Below, piece after piece: positions 1 through 13,200 of a DNA stretch of 64,000 nt. Under the pieces are notes generated by a model that searched no databases, was not told where the DNA came from, and saw only the letters and a program-made list of their open reading frames with translations. Source of the DNA: Dysidea avara. Its lineage: Eukaryota; Porifera; Demospongiae; Dictyoceratida; Dysideidae. The translations under genes were made by a program, and so were the position numbers. The stretch covers positions 31,435,053 through 31,499,052 of the forward strand of contig NC_089274.1 in assembly GCF_963678975.1 (NCBI RefSeq), read 5' to 3'. Numbering within the stretch: position 1 is the stretch's first letter; every line of letters begins with the position of its first letter.

Positions 1-182
1 AATATATACCTTGGAAAAGTGTTTATAAGGTGGATTTAGGAGTATTATGTATTAACAGCAATCATATAATTGCGCTAAGACAAAATTTCATTGTAATACT
101 CAGCATATTGATCAAGTAAAGCCTAAAAGTGAAGGGGGGCTTCAGCCCCCAAAGCCTCCCCCCCTGGATCTGCCCCTGGTGG

Positions 183-365
183 TAGCAGCAAGTATAGGAG
201 CAGTATATAAGCAGTAGCTATAGCATGCAGTAGCAGCAACAAGCAGTAGTCTAAGTATAGCAGCAAAAGGAGCTCAGATCCTGCATATACAGTAGCTGGC
301 ACAGCTAGTAGACAAGTAGTATAGCAACAGGAAAAGGGGCAGCAGTGGCTAGTAGCAGTAGTAGA
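183..365. repeat. AGC/AGT-rich simple repeat
   Basis: This is an irregular run of AGCAGT, AGTAGC and CAGTAG triplets. It is open on the minus strand as a low-complexity Leu/Tyr/Cys peptide, which I treat as an artefact. Confidence 0.6.
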
Positions 366-424
366 AGCAGCAAAGCAAAAATGGTATACGTATACATGCA
401 CTTTGAAACTGAACGTCATGCAGG

Positions 425-661
425 GAAACACGCATCCCTAGGGATATGCCGGTGTGCGGGGAACGCTTTACCTGGGGAACATAATACCCGGGGAAACATA
501 TATCACTGCGACTTGTAGATTCCTAGCCAGTTAGTGATATGTGTGCGGGGAAACACGGATCCCTAGTGATATGTGTGCGGGGAACACAAAACTAGGGGAA
601 ACACATATCACTGTGACACCGGCCAGTCCGGCGGCACAGTAAAAAAAAAAAAAAAAAAAAG
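425..661. repeat. GGGGAAACAC/TGATATGTG repeat block with A20 tract
   Basis: The words GGGGAACAC, GGATCCCTAG and TAGTGATATGTGTGCGGGG recur several times, partly in inverted orientation (CATATATCACTG). The block ends with 20 A at 641-660, which could be a retroposon tail. The class is unknown. The first 120 bases of the window show nothing recognisable. Confidence 0.5.
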
Positions 662-999
662 GATTCCGCATAAAATTACAGCTAGCTAAATTGTGTAAGA
701 TCAATTATTGGCAAAGAGTTCCATAGTCTAGGTAGGCAAAAAAAATAGGAGCTCATAGCTGCATTGGTTTTAGTTTATAGACATTTGAGGATACGAAGGA
801 AACTTACTGACATGCCACGATGAGATGCAAATTTATAACAGCTAGCTAAACATTATTCATTGTATTGCTTACTTGCTTGAGAGTTGCACTGAAGCAAACA
901 AAGCGAAATCAGGATACTCACATACACAACATAGGTACACCCATCCGACATGTTTATCAGGTTACGCCCCTTCATTGCTTCCCTCCTTTTATACTGTTA

Positions 1000-1074
1000 T
1001 GTCATCATAAAATGATCAATAACTTGTTTAACGACTGTTGTGTCGTCATAAATGATCAATAACTTGTGTAACGA
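1000..1074. repeat. Tandem duplication of about 35 bp upstream of PFDN1
   Basis: Two adjacent copies contain TCATAAATGATCAATAACTT, differing by a few bases. They carry TGTCATCA and TGTCGTCA, CRE-like half sites. They lie about 180-260 bases before the PFDN1 ATG. Confidence 0.65.
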
Positions 1075-1084
1075 GTCTATAAAT

Positions 1085-1257
1085 CATGCATCTACGCAGA
1101 TGCACATGATCAAAGTCGCAGTGAGAATGGTTTTTAACTGTAACTGTTTTTAGAGTTCACGTGAATGTGCGGCCGCTGAACAATACTAAGCTTAGCGGCG
1201 CCCGTCACTCAACCTCAGTACCTTGCAGACACTCGCACAGTTCCTTTGTAAGTGATA
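1085..1257 (+). promoter_or_regulatory. Putative PFDN1 promoter and 5' UTR
   Basis: The GC content rises here, with CGGCCGC and GGCGCC just upstream of the ATG. A perfect 10-bp palindrome TTCACGTGAA (1156-1165) contains an E-box, CACGTG, about 95 bases before the start codon. A short perfect hairpin, GCATCT-ACGC-AGATGC, lies at 1086-1101. No TATA box was recognised. Promoter function is inferred from position and composition. Confidence 0.4.
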
Positions 1258-1281
1258 ATGGCAGACCAAGAGCTCAGGAAA
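1258..1281 (+). CDS. PFDN1: PFDN1 exon 1 (start codon)
   Basis: Eight codons, MADQELRK, are followed directly by a GTAAGG donor. The short first exon ending at a Lys matches the family, in which a short acidic N-terminus precedes the AF-EL helix. The phase is 0, as exon 2 needs. No other ATG plus donor in the 10 kb upstream of exon 2 gives a fitting N-terminus. Confidence 0.85.
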
Positions 1282-4200
1282 GTAAGGAAATTATGTTATA
1301 CCTTCTATAGTAGAGAGCAAGCATGGTTGATTTTTGGTTAACCCGAGGGTGAACCTACGAGGCTATGTACCAAGTATGTGTGAGTGCGTGCGTGTGTGTG
1401 TTGGTTTTTATGTAATAGTTATACCACTGTGTCGGGTAGAATGTACAGTGCGGCCAGAAGCGCAACGTATATGTATGTTGAACCGAGTACTAAGCGAAAC
1501 AATTAGAATATGCAACCACTGGTTTTGTATCGCGGATTGCGCATCCGTAGTCATAAAAGATTTTGGGATTCGACTAAATAGCCAATGAAATGTGAGCATT
1601 TCCATTCAAATCTCGTTCTCAATGGCCCATTTTCACATGACACCATATACTTTGGTGACCACGGATGCGCAATCGACGATACCAGAGGAGGTTGGTCACG
1701 TGTCATCGTTCATCTCGTGATCTCAAAGGAAGGTTGAACTAATTCAACTTCACACCTCTTAATATTCTAAAGGACGGATTGTATATCCGTACCAGAGCGT
1801 CCCGGTGATTACAAGCCTCAGTGCAATGCGCTGCTTTCCTAGTTTCTAAACAAGCCTTACCACATAGAGCAATGCTTGGTTGGATAATTTCACGTCATAG
1901 GATTATGACACGTGACTAACCTCCTCTGGTTTTCTACAGAGGAGTTTGGACGTGCTATAAACGCTTCTTAAATATATTGCTATTCTTTTCTTTGGTATTT
2001 CATGTGACCCTCAATAGTCGCAATACTAAACTGAAAAATGATGGGGTTTACTGGGGTTCGTTAGATATTCAGATTGTCCTTCACGTAGGTTTCAAGGCTA
2101 TGTACTTTGGTTTCTCAAAGCACTTTAGATTTGTGGTGAATTAATAAATTGTGATTTGATGCATACAACCTCACCAGACTTGTCACATACATTTTCTATA
2201 ATGAGACAATGACCCTTCACTGCGTTACACTGAGATCGCTGTATTACCCCTCAATAAAACAGATTTTGCGTAATTTATTTTATTGGCGCTTTAAACTCTG
2301 GTTTTGTTACCAGCCAAATCAGTGGGGTTCGCTGGGGTTCACCATGTCGTTAGATTTAGAAATACATAAACTTTCAAATGGACTATAGTTTTAATAAAAT
2401 GGTCTTGAAACGAAGATTTTCCAATGAAAATGTACAGCTCACGTAAATGCATCCAACCTCCTCTGGGTTTTGTATAAGCCTTTTCCCATAATGACGTCAG
2501 AGCAAAAAAATGGCGACCTCTATTTGGGGGACTATATTGTTTTCAAGTACAGGTCGTATTGGGCGACAAATGAAGATTGATTGTTTGTGTGATTCAGGGA
2601 GAAGATATCAAGCTAACACTAACAGGTATGGGTATAACACAGCGTAATTAAATCGTTTACGTGGGTTTTGAAAATTTCGGTTGGTTTTGAAGGTTGAGTA
2701 GAAATAACATTCCCTTATATACGTTGTAACCATACCTGGTAACTTGGCTTCAATATCATTCTTTATTAACAACTAAATGGTTTATGAAAAATTTGTCGTA
2801 ATAGGATGCAGTACTTGAAAATATAAGAGTACCCCAAATAGAAAACCGATGTGATGTCATTATGGAAAAGGCTTATTTGCGAATCCCATCCGCATCGCTT
2901 TGGCTGCAGTTAAGTTCTGTGCTTTAGTCTATATACGTATTTTGTTAACTAGTCATTAGGCCCCTATTTATTTTCACATCCACCACCCACATCCTTCTTA
3001 GGCTACTGCCAGAGGAGGTTGGTCAAGCAGCATCGTTCATCTCGTGATCTCAAACAAAGAGTTGAACTAATTCAACCTTCACACCTCTTAATATTCTAAA
3101 AGACAGATTTTACATCCATACCAGAGCGTCCCAGCACCCTTACAAACCTTCTCAGTACAATGCGCTGCTTTCCTAGCTGCTAAACAACTCTTAACACCTA
3201 GAACAATGTTTGGTTGCGTGATTTTACATCATAGGCTTATGACGCATGACCAACCTCTTTCGTCATTTACTTTGTGCATGTTCATAAGAACATGTGATAC
3301 CAAACCGTCATAGTTTGTATTGAAACACGACGGTATTTCTTATGTTGAAGAACTGTTGAAAATAGAATTCATTGCAGTACTTTGCCAAGGAAACAACAGT
3401 TCTCCTGGTGATGCATAGTGCACTGTAGCGTTAATTTACATACAACTGAAATCCCGCTGTGATGAAGTCTATAGAGCATGATTACAACTAAAAACCAATG
3501 TTAATTTGTGGGAGGAATTAAGAAAGAAAATTTGGACATCAGTGTATTACTATTATAATGGCCTAATGGTAATGCCCTTCTGCCCACATCATAATAATTA
3601 GAAAGACTGGATGAGAAACTAATAATCACCAAATAGGGGACTTAGGTACCGTACAATGTATGTTACCATTTCGTTTTTCGCTGTTATGGTTAGTAGCTGT
3701 AGCTGTGTTCCTAAAGATTAGGAACAGCACCCCTAGGCTTAGAAGCAGCGTTCCTAAGATTAGGAAAACTGCCTCTAGGATTATAGCCCCTAGGATTAGG
3801 AAAACCACCCCTAGAATTAGGAACAGTGCCCTTAGGATTAGGAAGAAGCACGGATCAGATTAGGACAACATTGTAAAACATTAGGTTAGGGTAAGGGTTA
3901 TATTAATTTACAGTTGTAACATTTAATTATGTCAAAACTAAGAAAAGTTGGCAGCTAGCACTGGTGGTACAGTGGTTTGGAATGCTGCTCTCAGGTTGGA
4001 GGTCTGTGGTTCAAATACCCATTGTGACATTTTTGTTTTGTTTTTTATACCTTTTCGTGTCTTTAAGTTATAGTGGGAACATACTGTACCTAACAGCTTT
4101 TACTACAAGTGCAGGTGGGGTTTAACTGGCTTCTATTCCACACTTTGAAACAGTTAAGTTCATAAACAAGGCTAGATAGGCATATCAGTTGTGCATGTCT

Positions 4201-7200
4201 TCAATTTTTGCTGAACTTGTAGTTTTATAATGTGTAAGACATCAATTTGCTAATTTATGTACTGGAGTTTACTACCATATAAATGCCTCACAAATGCAGC
4301 AAATCACGAAACTATATGCAGTGCGCAAAGCTTAGTCATTGTTTACCATAGCAAAACTTGTAGATATGAACATAACACAATTTTTCTTATGAGCATAATG
4401 CAGTATCATGATAATATCGATTATTGTGATAAATGCTTCCATGATACTGTACATCGTGGAGCGCTTTTTCAGTATCGCTCAACCCTACATCCAACGTTAT
4501 CACATTGCTATGAGGAAGAGATTTTCTCACCTTGGCTGGTACTGTAATCCAAAAATTTGTGTTTTTTTTATAAAGAAATTAAAGCAGCCCTGTGCCAGAA
4601 ATCCTGCCAATCATTTGCTTACTACTGTGCGTACTATTAACTACAATAACTCTAGATAAGATCTGGCTAAGTAGCAAGTTTCATCTAGCCTATGTTGATA
4701 CTGAAAACAGTGTTTTTGTGAAGATAACAAATTTGCCTCCTACTGTAGCAATGGGAAACTATGATGAACATCTCTCAATGGTAGGGAATCAATTTGAAAT
4801 GCTGGATTTGTATATGTAATAGGACGGATGGCTGTGGTATTCAGGATAAATGTGCGAGCATTATAAACAGGAAGGAGTAAAATAGTGCGTGCAAATTAAT
4901 CCGACAACCATAGCAACTGTTACTAGGCAACAGAAGTTCAAAAAATAACCACTGTAAAAGATCAATCCCACTCAGTAACCGTTGCCTAGCAACCATTGCT
5001 GTGGTCTCAAAATGACTTTTACCTTAGCAATGGTTACCTAGCAGCCATTGCTAAGCAACCATATTGTTGTTATGCTTTGAACATGTATCACTATGGTAAC
5101 AATAGTTGTCAAGTCAGACATTTACTTTTAATATAAATGCACCACACTATTTTAGCCAATCAAATTAGTATTATAGATTTTTGTCAAGGGACCTTGACAA
5201 ACAAGTGTAATACTAATTCTATTGGCTAATCGCTTGACGTATTTCAATATAATGTCAAGCTAGAGCTGTACCGATAATCGGATCAGCCAAAATATCAGCC
5301 ACCGATATGGCAATTTTTACCAATATCGGCATCGGTACAGAACAGTACAAGAACCAATATCGCTACCGATATTTATACCGCAATAGTTTGTACATAAACG
5401 GATTATAATATTGGGTTTCTACGTTATCCATGTGGCTGTTCAGTAGCAGTGACTTATTGTTCACTGGACAGCAAGCGCTACACTATGAGAAGCCATACAA
5501 ATATACGCGATTCTAGTGTTTGTTGCTGGAAAGCTTATCAGTCTTAAATAAATGAAGCAGTTATATATAGTACCTTTGTAATAAAAGAACAGACACAAGA
5601 AAACCTACTGTACCAGCCTTCACACAAGCCAGTAAAATGCGGAGTAATGCAGAAATATCCATTTAAGGCTCCTTGGGAGTATGCATAAAAATGTTTGTGG
5701 GTGCCTAATTGTCTGGATTGCACAATAGAAACCCAAGCCACTATTACCACAGGCATAGAGTGAGCGATGAATATATCCACATGTTGTTGTAGAGTAGGTA
5801 ACTGTACACTTTTGCATAGATTAACTATGACTTTTGTTTGTAATGCAAATATCGGATCGGCTATCGGTTATCGGCTTCTTTTAGTGGTATCCATATCGGA
5901 TATCGGTACATGCCAAAATCCCAAATCGGTACAGCTCTATGTCAAGCTGCTATTGAGAGTATTATACAGTAACACATTCAGTTGTTGGATTAAGGTGGCG
6001 GTCAAGCGGCTAAAGTGCCTCAGGTAAAGCGCATGCCCTGCACTATAATAATGAATGGAAACAATTCTTCGCGCGTTTCTCAACAAGTCGGTTTGAAAGG
6101 TAAGTGAACGAAAAATAGGTTGTCTTGTGCGCTAAGAAACACAGTTAGTTATGGCAGCTTATTTAAATAATACTTCTATAATGGGTAGTACGTCTCGAAG
6201 GCAAAAGCGAACAAAGCGATGAGTTATTACAGCTAGCAGGAATGCTATAAATGCGAGGTGGAGCAAAACGAAGTGTTGCACAATCGAAGCTCCAGGTGAG
6301 ACTCTTCCGTTGTGTATCATACTAGAATTTCTTTTAAATAATGTATTTTAAAATAATTATAATTCAATTTCTTCATACACTTTAAAATATATTTCAAAAT
6401 ATTCATTCTTGTAGTAACAAGTGCCACTCCTACCGAAGACCACAGCTCACACAGCCAGTATCCACCGACTAGCTCTGAACATAACATTGCCAAAAACACA
6501 ATTTCAGAGGTGCCTGTAGGTCAACCACCAACTTCAAGTACATCACACCTGGCTGGTAGTAGAATTATCAACCTGAAAAAGTTACATGATGCCATTCATA
6601 CCATCACACAACGCACCCTCTCCTGTCAATCTCCAGTCGAACTCATCAGAGAAGTATATAGGAGAGGACTTGGTAGTACATTGCTTGCCAGGTGCAACAA
6701 GTGTAACAAGGAAATCGTGTTTAAAACCTGCAACAAAGTAAGAGTTACAAACACCAGAAGGGACTATCAGATCTACTTACAAAGCTAATGCAGCTGCTGT
6801 GATGGGACAGATGTCAGTAGGTGGTGGTCATAGTAACCTTGAGGAGGTTATGTGTACCATTGGAGTTCCTTCAATATCCAAGCCAACATTCATCGACATC
6901 GAGAGGCTCTTGGGATCAGCTTTTGAGGACTACTTGAATGAACTCATGTTGGAAGCTGGAAGAGAGGAGAGAGAATTAGCAATACAAAACAATCAATACC
7001 ATCATGACGTACCAGCTATTACTGTAATAGTTGATGGAGGATGGTCCAAAAGGTCCCATGGGCATTCCTACAATGCGAATTCTGGAGTAGGAGTCATATT
7101 TGGTGCTGCTACCAAAAAGCTTCTGTATATAGGTGTAAAAAACAAATATTGTGCAGTATGCTCTATAGCACACAAGAAACATACCAAACCACCTGATCAC

Positions 7201-10200
7201 AAATGCTTTAAAAACTGGTCAGGATCATCTACATCTATGGAATCAGATATTATTGCGACAGGATTTAGACAATCTGAGAGTATGCACGGACTTCGATACA
7301 CAGAAGTAATTGGAGATGAAGGCAGTTCCGTTCTTCACACCATACAAACAACAGTTAAGTCATACGGCAGAGATGTTGAGAAGGTGGAATGTGCAAATCA
7401 TGCCGTTAAGTGTTTTCGAAACCAACTAGAGCAGCTGGCAAAGGACTTTCCATCTTTCCGTGGACGAGGTCTCCTAACCAAATCTGTCATAATGAAAATC
7501 ACACATGGTGCAAGGTGTGCTATTCGGACCCACTCTAAAACCAACAACATCACAAAGCTACGAAATGATCTTCGAGCAGGTCCAAAGCACTATTTAGGAT
7601 ACCACAAAGATTGTGACCCATCTTGGTGTTCAGAAGCTGCAAAAGAAACACCAGTCAGTGTTAATCTGCATGACTTGCCACCTAACCTTCTCTTTGAGAT
7701 AGATCGAGCTGGTGACCGTCGAGTAAACAAAGCAGCTCAGCTCATCAGCAACAGCACAACCAACTTGAGTGAATGCTACATGTCGATCAGAGCCAAGATG
7801 GATGGTGGAAAGCAAGTTAATAGGATTCAGTCAGGATCATTCCAGCATCGTTGCATGACAGCAGGATTGTCCATGACTTTAGGTCCACGATGGATTGAGA
7901 CCACTTGGAAGTGCCTGTTTGGATCCTGCTCAACTATCACTGAGACATTTTCAAATCGTCGTAAATGTAAACATGAGCATGACACCCAGAGAAAATCTTC
8001 AGATGCATACAAGAAAGCCAGAATTGAAAAGTGATACCATCTCACACCAGCTATTACTGATAAAGATTATGGGCCAGAATCAATCACTCCAACCAACTCC
8101 AGACAAGACGAGCTGCAGCTTGTCTGCAATGAATACCTAACATCTTTACAAGTCACAGTGGAACAGGCTGCTGAACTCATGAGAGAAACTGTGGACCAAG
8201 ATCCATCCCTCAACAGTCTATGGCAGCAACTCAGAAGACCACGCCTGACTACATCTGTATTTAGCTCTGTAATAAAAACTTTGAAAAATTAGTAGAAACC
8301 ATTTTGTACAAACCACCACCAGGTACAATTCCAGCACTAGAATGGGGACGATCACATGAAGACACCGCAAGGCAGTGGTATGTAACTCACATGACTAAGC
8401 AGTTTGGTCCATCATACCAAGTCAGTAGAACCGGTATCCATATAAGTACAATGCATCCGTGGTTGGCTGCTTCTCCTGATGGTGTTGTTGAAGATTCTAC
8501 CCAGGCTGAAGGAAGACGATTCAGAAATAAAATGTCCATATTATGACACCTGAAGTTGCATGCCAGGAAGTTAACCAGTTTTGTAGTTCTTTAACAGATG
8601 GTCAAGTCATGCTAAAGAAAACACACAACTACTATTACCAAGTGCAAGGCCAATTAGAAATTACACAGTTACCCTGGTGTGACTTTCTTATCTGGACACC
8701 ACATGGAACGTCTTTACAGCGAATTGAACGTGATGAAAAACTCTGGACAGCGGTGTATCCCAAGCTAAGATCCTTCTACAAGGAATATCTACTTCCAGAG
8801 ATAGCTGATCCAGTGTTTAGTAGTTGCCAACCAATTCGACGACTTGAGTCACCTTGAACAGTATAATACATAAATTATATTTTTGTACACAACCTTATAT
8901 TATTACTGTATAAAACCATACTTATATATACTGTAACTCATACCTGATTTATTGGCAAGCATCACATAAACCTTGAGAATAATTTCCAGATGCGTTGACA
9001 CGAGATGCATTGTAAGACAAATTTTCTTATTAATGCTAGCTAAAGACTTGGACAGAATTAGCATGTATACTTCCGGTTGCAGAGAGATACAACTAACACG
9101 TTTCAGTGGTGTATCGCCTGTGATGATAACAGTGAAGTACACCAACATTGTCCAGCCTCCAAAACCAAAGTGACAGAGACAACAAATAGAAGAACCGGCA
9201 TTAACCACGCTTTATCTCATGATCAAAGGTAAGAGTTGCTCGTCAAGTAAATCAGGCCAGTAATGGTCCACCGTTTTCGAGTCGTAAATATCATTGAACA
9301 TGAGGTTGCGAATTTAATAGAAACATGTGTGTTGGTGAAGCAATATACTACATAATTCTGTGCAATGCATTCTTGAAACTTCTTTGATTTTCTAATCAAC
9401 TTTGTTGCCAAAGCAATTGTCAGAATCGGTTATAAAGTTTTATTGTGGAAGATCGAAGGTATGTGAATGTGCACGCGTATAGTGACCCGAACTTGTGAGT
9501 GCAGTGTTTTTCGGTCCAAGTTTCCGAGCTCTCCTTTCGCTTCCACCTTTAGCTGATTCGCAATCAAACTCTAAATACGCAGAAACATACACACCATGAA
9601 TGGAAAGTCAGTACTAGGATATGGACCCCATAATGGTTGGCGTGATGGAATAAAGTTGCGCCATTCATCCTACTATAAAATCTTTCTTGAGCCTTCGCTG
9701 TTTGTGATGTGCTACAACAACAATGCAGAACAGCCCATTTTCTTAGTGCTTATTTCGGTAGCGAAACTAAATTCGATAACAAGTTGGAAATCACAGGGTA
9801 TTTTTAAATTTAATTAATTGAGTGGGCGGACACTTGACTGCCACCTTAAAGTACATATACGTGTTTCATGGCTCAAATTGGTAAGTTAATTGTTCTGGGA
9901 TACCTGGCTATAAATCTGTAGTCGTAATACAATTGTGTCATGTGAAATCACATGATTTCACTTATTAATATAAAGCTATAAACTTGCTGCTCTGGCTGTT
10001 CTAAGTGACTAGTATTACAATAGGTACAACAAGTGGGTAGAGCTGCAGCCACAGTCAAAGTATTGACTGGGATAAATTTTGCCATGATCCACAATTTAAA
10101 GTGTTTGACCTGTGATTTGAGCATTTCTTACCATTTTTTATTTCCCTATTTACCAATGTGTGCCTGCATTTCTAACATTGTATAATTTATTGGTGCATGG

Positions 10201-13200
10201 TGCATGGTGCCTACAGCTGTGAAACATCATTACAATCATGGCAAAAAGTCTGCTGGAGCTTTGAAACATCTTGTAAAGGTTGTAATTATGTATAATTCTG
10301 TAAACTTGGCTTTAATTAGTTTTTGATTTTGGGTTTTGAATCCTCCATTCCATATTGACCCTTGACCATCCGTGACTGCAGATCAAGTGCACCCCCTTGT
10401 ATAGTTGTACAAAGAGCTGTGTGTACTGTGTAGATTTATTGCCAATTTAGGCCAAAGGGCACATTTGTGGTTGGATCTGGGAAAACCAGTCTTATCACAT
10501 ATGACAGCAGATTAGATTGTTCAGCAAGAACACAGAGCTGCCTGGATAAACTATCAAATTTCACAATCAAATTTGGCCAAATGTTTGAAATTTGGTACTT
10601 GTAGTTTCAACCATTGGACCGTTGGCAAGCCGCAATGCACAAAATACTTAAAATCGGTATTTCTCAATACGTACTTTAAATAGATAATAATACCAGTTTA
10701 TCCTAGACTAGGTCACATACAAATACAGATTTATAGCCAGGTGCTTTACAGTAACTTACTAATTTGAGCCACGAAACATATCCAGAAGGAGTGCTACAGT
10801 GCAGGCGAATTTTCACCTCAACACTTCAATTGCATACTGACGACTGACTTAAATTTCTAGTTGGTAGTCTCTATCATCCTTTAGTCCTTTTTTCCAAGCA
10901 TGAACCTTACTTTTAGTTTTCCTCAATAATCAATAAAGATATCTAGTATACTGATAAATTCAAGAGATTAGTATACTGATAAATTTAAATTCTCATAGTC
11001 ATAAAACTTTCACAATGTGATAGACATCAACAATTCAGCAATGAATGCTAACCTGCCACAAATGGGACATGACCACTTACATTTGTTTTGACCAGCTACT
11101 GGAGCTTATCAATATGTACATGCGTGCATAACCAATAATATTATGTGTGCATACAATATGCGTGTGTAACCAGAACCAGTAACGGGTCCCAATAACCTTA
11201 GCACGTAAGTTGGTTTACTTCAGCATTCTGGGTATACAGTGTAGCTCACCACAATTTCCATGTGCACAAGTTAAACCACATCGAAGCAAGATTTGATTTC
11301 ATTACTGCTAATTCATCATTGATTCAATTTTATCCTCCATAGTGTTATAGGGCTCCCATTGTTTACCAGAATGTCAAGATTGAAATTTTGGTTTTAGTTT
11401 TTTTGGCACTGACAATCTGTTACGTAGTTAAGCGATATAGGCAATCTCTCTTATTTCACTACTTTTTTTCTCATCAGACCAATCACTAAACCTTTTACCT
11501 ATTTCCTTGTTTCACTACATTTTTTCTTTGATCCCTATTCAACTTTAATTTTCCTTCTACTTGTAGCATTAAAGCTTTCTATTTTAGTTTACAAATATTT
11601 ATGTTGATGTTGTTCTGTTCAAAGTTCAAAGTTATGGTGTTGTATTTTTGTTGTGTATGTGTAGGCATTTGTTGAACTACAAATGAAGATGACTGAAACC
11701 AATCAACGTGTAAACTTTGCACAAGTGCAAATTGAAAATTTGAAAAGATCAAATATAAGAATTGATCTTACTCAGAAAGAAATTAGTGAATTGCCACCAG
11801 AAACTAAAACATATGAATCTATTGGAAGAATGTAAGTATTTATGTACACACACACATAGTATACTGTGCTTATCATACAGTACAATAGTACTGTATAGTA
11901 GGGACCACAAAGGTGTAAGCATGGCCCTTGAAAAAAACATCACCAGCCTCACTTTTCCCTAACAACGATGAAGCAGTATTGGTTAGGTAAAACTAAGCCC
12001 AATTAAGCCTTCAGATCGACTCGAAACACTTTCAACAAGTTGCTATGAATTTTAAAAAAATTATTAAATGGAAATTTTTCTAGTGACTGACTGACTGACT
12101 GACTGATGATGCCTTCAGACAAGTGTAACTCGATAACGGCTAAGGCCATGGGCTTGATTTTGTCACTGTTTGACGTCGCTTCGGCCCAAGAGGTGCCTTG
12201 TGGCATATCACAGTATGTGCAATCCATTCTTCATGGACTTACCAGTGTCCTCCTTTGTCCCATTCATCTTTGCTGACAGCGAAAAGTGTCAATCCAATGG
12301 TAACACGTGATGGTTTTCCTTCGTAACGGAAATCGTCTGTATTTTTCATTGTGGCTAGAGGTACTTTTCGAACAGTTCTTGATTCATACTGCTGTGTAAC
12401 GGATTGAACATAGCTGACAACAAGGCATAATGGATACTTCACTTTTCAGACAATAATTGGTAGCAGGGGTGCACGGCACCATTCTTTTTTTTGATGCAGT
12501 ATGCGTGGGTTTACCAGTCATAATAATTTTATTTTACAAAAAAAGTTAACAAACAAGTACACACAAAAAAAATAACTAGAGTAGGGACCATAACACCTCA
12601 AAAGTACTGAAATAAGCTGGAGTAGTGCACAATATTAAATCACAGTAAAATAATAAGAAGTATTATATCCCTACTGTGCATTTCCGAAGTGTTATCCCTA
12701 CTGCACATTTCCGTATTAGTATCTTGAGCACAGTAGGGATATAGCACTTCTTCTGTGATTTAATATTGTGCACTATTCTAGCTTGTTTCACTACTTTTTA
12801 TTAGTCCCTACTCTAGTTGAAAATTTCGATTTTTTGTGTACTTGTGTAAGTAAATCTTGTGCACACTGTGTACTAGATGTACACTGTAGATCACTGCAAT
12901 ACACATGTGTGATACAAAATGCTTTAATCTGTACTAAATTGGGTTAATGTTAATGCTGACATTTTTGGTGAAGGGGTATGAAGATTGCAAAGAGTGCATC
13001 TTTTGAAGTACATACTTTAATTGTCAAAATTACATGGATACATGCACATTCACTAAAACTGACTTAGTGATGGAATTGCTCTGACCCCAGGAAGTATCAT
13101 GTGGAGTAAATCTGGTAGTGCTATGTGGTAGAAGTCATGAAGGTTTGAATTTTCTTGCCAAAATATATTACCTGAAAACCAGTCTTACCTTTTATTTCCT

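Larger units (their letters stand above)
6151..8857 (+). pseudogene. Mutator-like transposase fused to YqaJ-type exonuclease, broken
   Basis: The coding frame starts at ATG 6151 (MAAYLNNTSIMGSTSRRQKR), crosses an intron at 6296-6414 (GTGAG to TGTAG, phase 1) and then reads a Mutator-like transposase domain. Its marks are the CNKCNKEIVF zinc ribbon, then SVGGGHSNLEEVMC, VDGGWSKRSHGHSYNA, the Cys/His cluster near 7150-7210 and VIGDEGSSV. After 8304 comes a YqaJ-like PDDEXK nuclease with WGRSHEDTARQWY, HPWLAASPDG, EIKCPYYD and YYYQVQGQL. Lesions: in-frame TGA at 6220-6222, a frameshift near 6757-6775, TGA at 8032-8034, a frameshift near 8275-8290, and two frameshifts around 8500-8551. The last two leave the catalytic EIK segment (8524 on) in a third frame. 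Family knowledge: the Mutator domain is a DDE transposase and YqaJ domains are exonucleases. The product is certainly not made as one protein. Confidence 0.88.
5990..9849 (+). mobile_element. Mutator-like (MULE) DNA transposon, degenerate
   Basis: Terminal inverted repeats TTAAGGTGGCGGTCAAG (5990-6006) and its complement at 9833-9849 match at 16 of 17 positions. They enclose the transposase-YqaJ pseudogene at 6151-8857. No matching 8-9 bp target duplication was found, so the exact ends or the integrity of the flanks are uncertain. 8860-9830 inside the element contains no product I can recognise. It lies in PFDN1 intron 1 in the same orientation as the gene. Confidence 0.85.
1282..11664 (+). 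other. PFDN1 intron 1
   Basis: This 10.4-kb GT-AG intron is composed largely of mobile DNA. It holds two copies of a 25-bp-TIR element, an inverted-arm element, a minisatellite, a SINE head, a hAT-like element, a Mutator-like element and a 0.9-kb inverted-repeat element. I see no recognisable coding exon or repeat in about 10800-11660. Confidence 0.85.

Noticed and set aside
3958-4030. Functional tRNA gene
   Set aside because: A- and B-box-like words are present, but no consistent cloverleaf; similar copies with T-rich tails point to a SINE.
10217-10277. Exon-like frame VKHHYNHGKKSAGALKHLVK with AG and GT flanks
   Set aside because: It lies inside an inverted-repeat element, does not fit PFDN1 phases or sequence, and has no partner exons.
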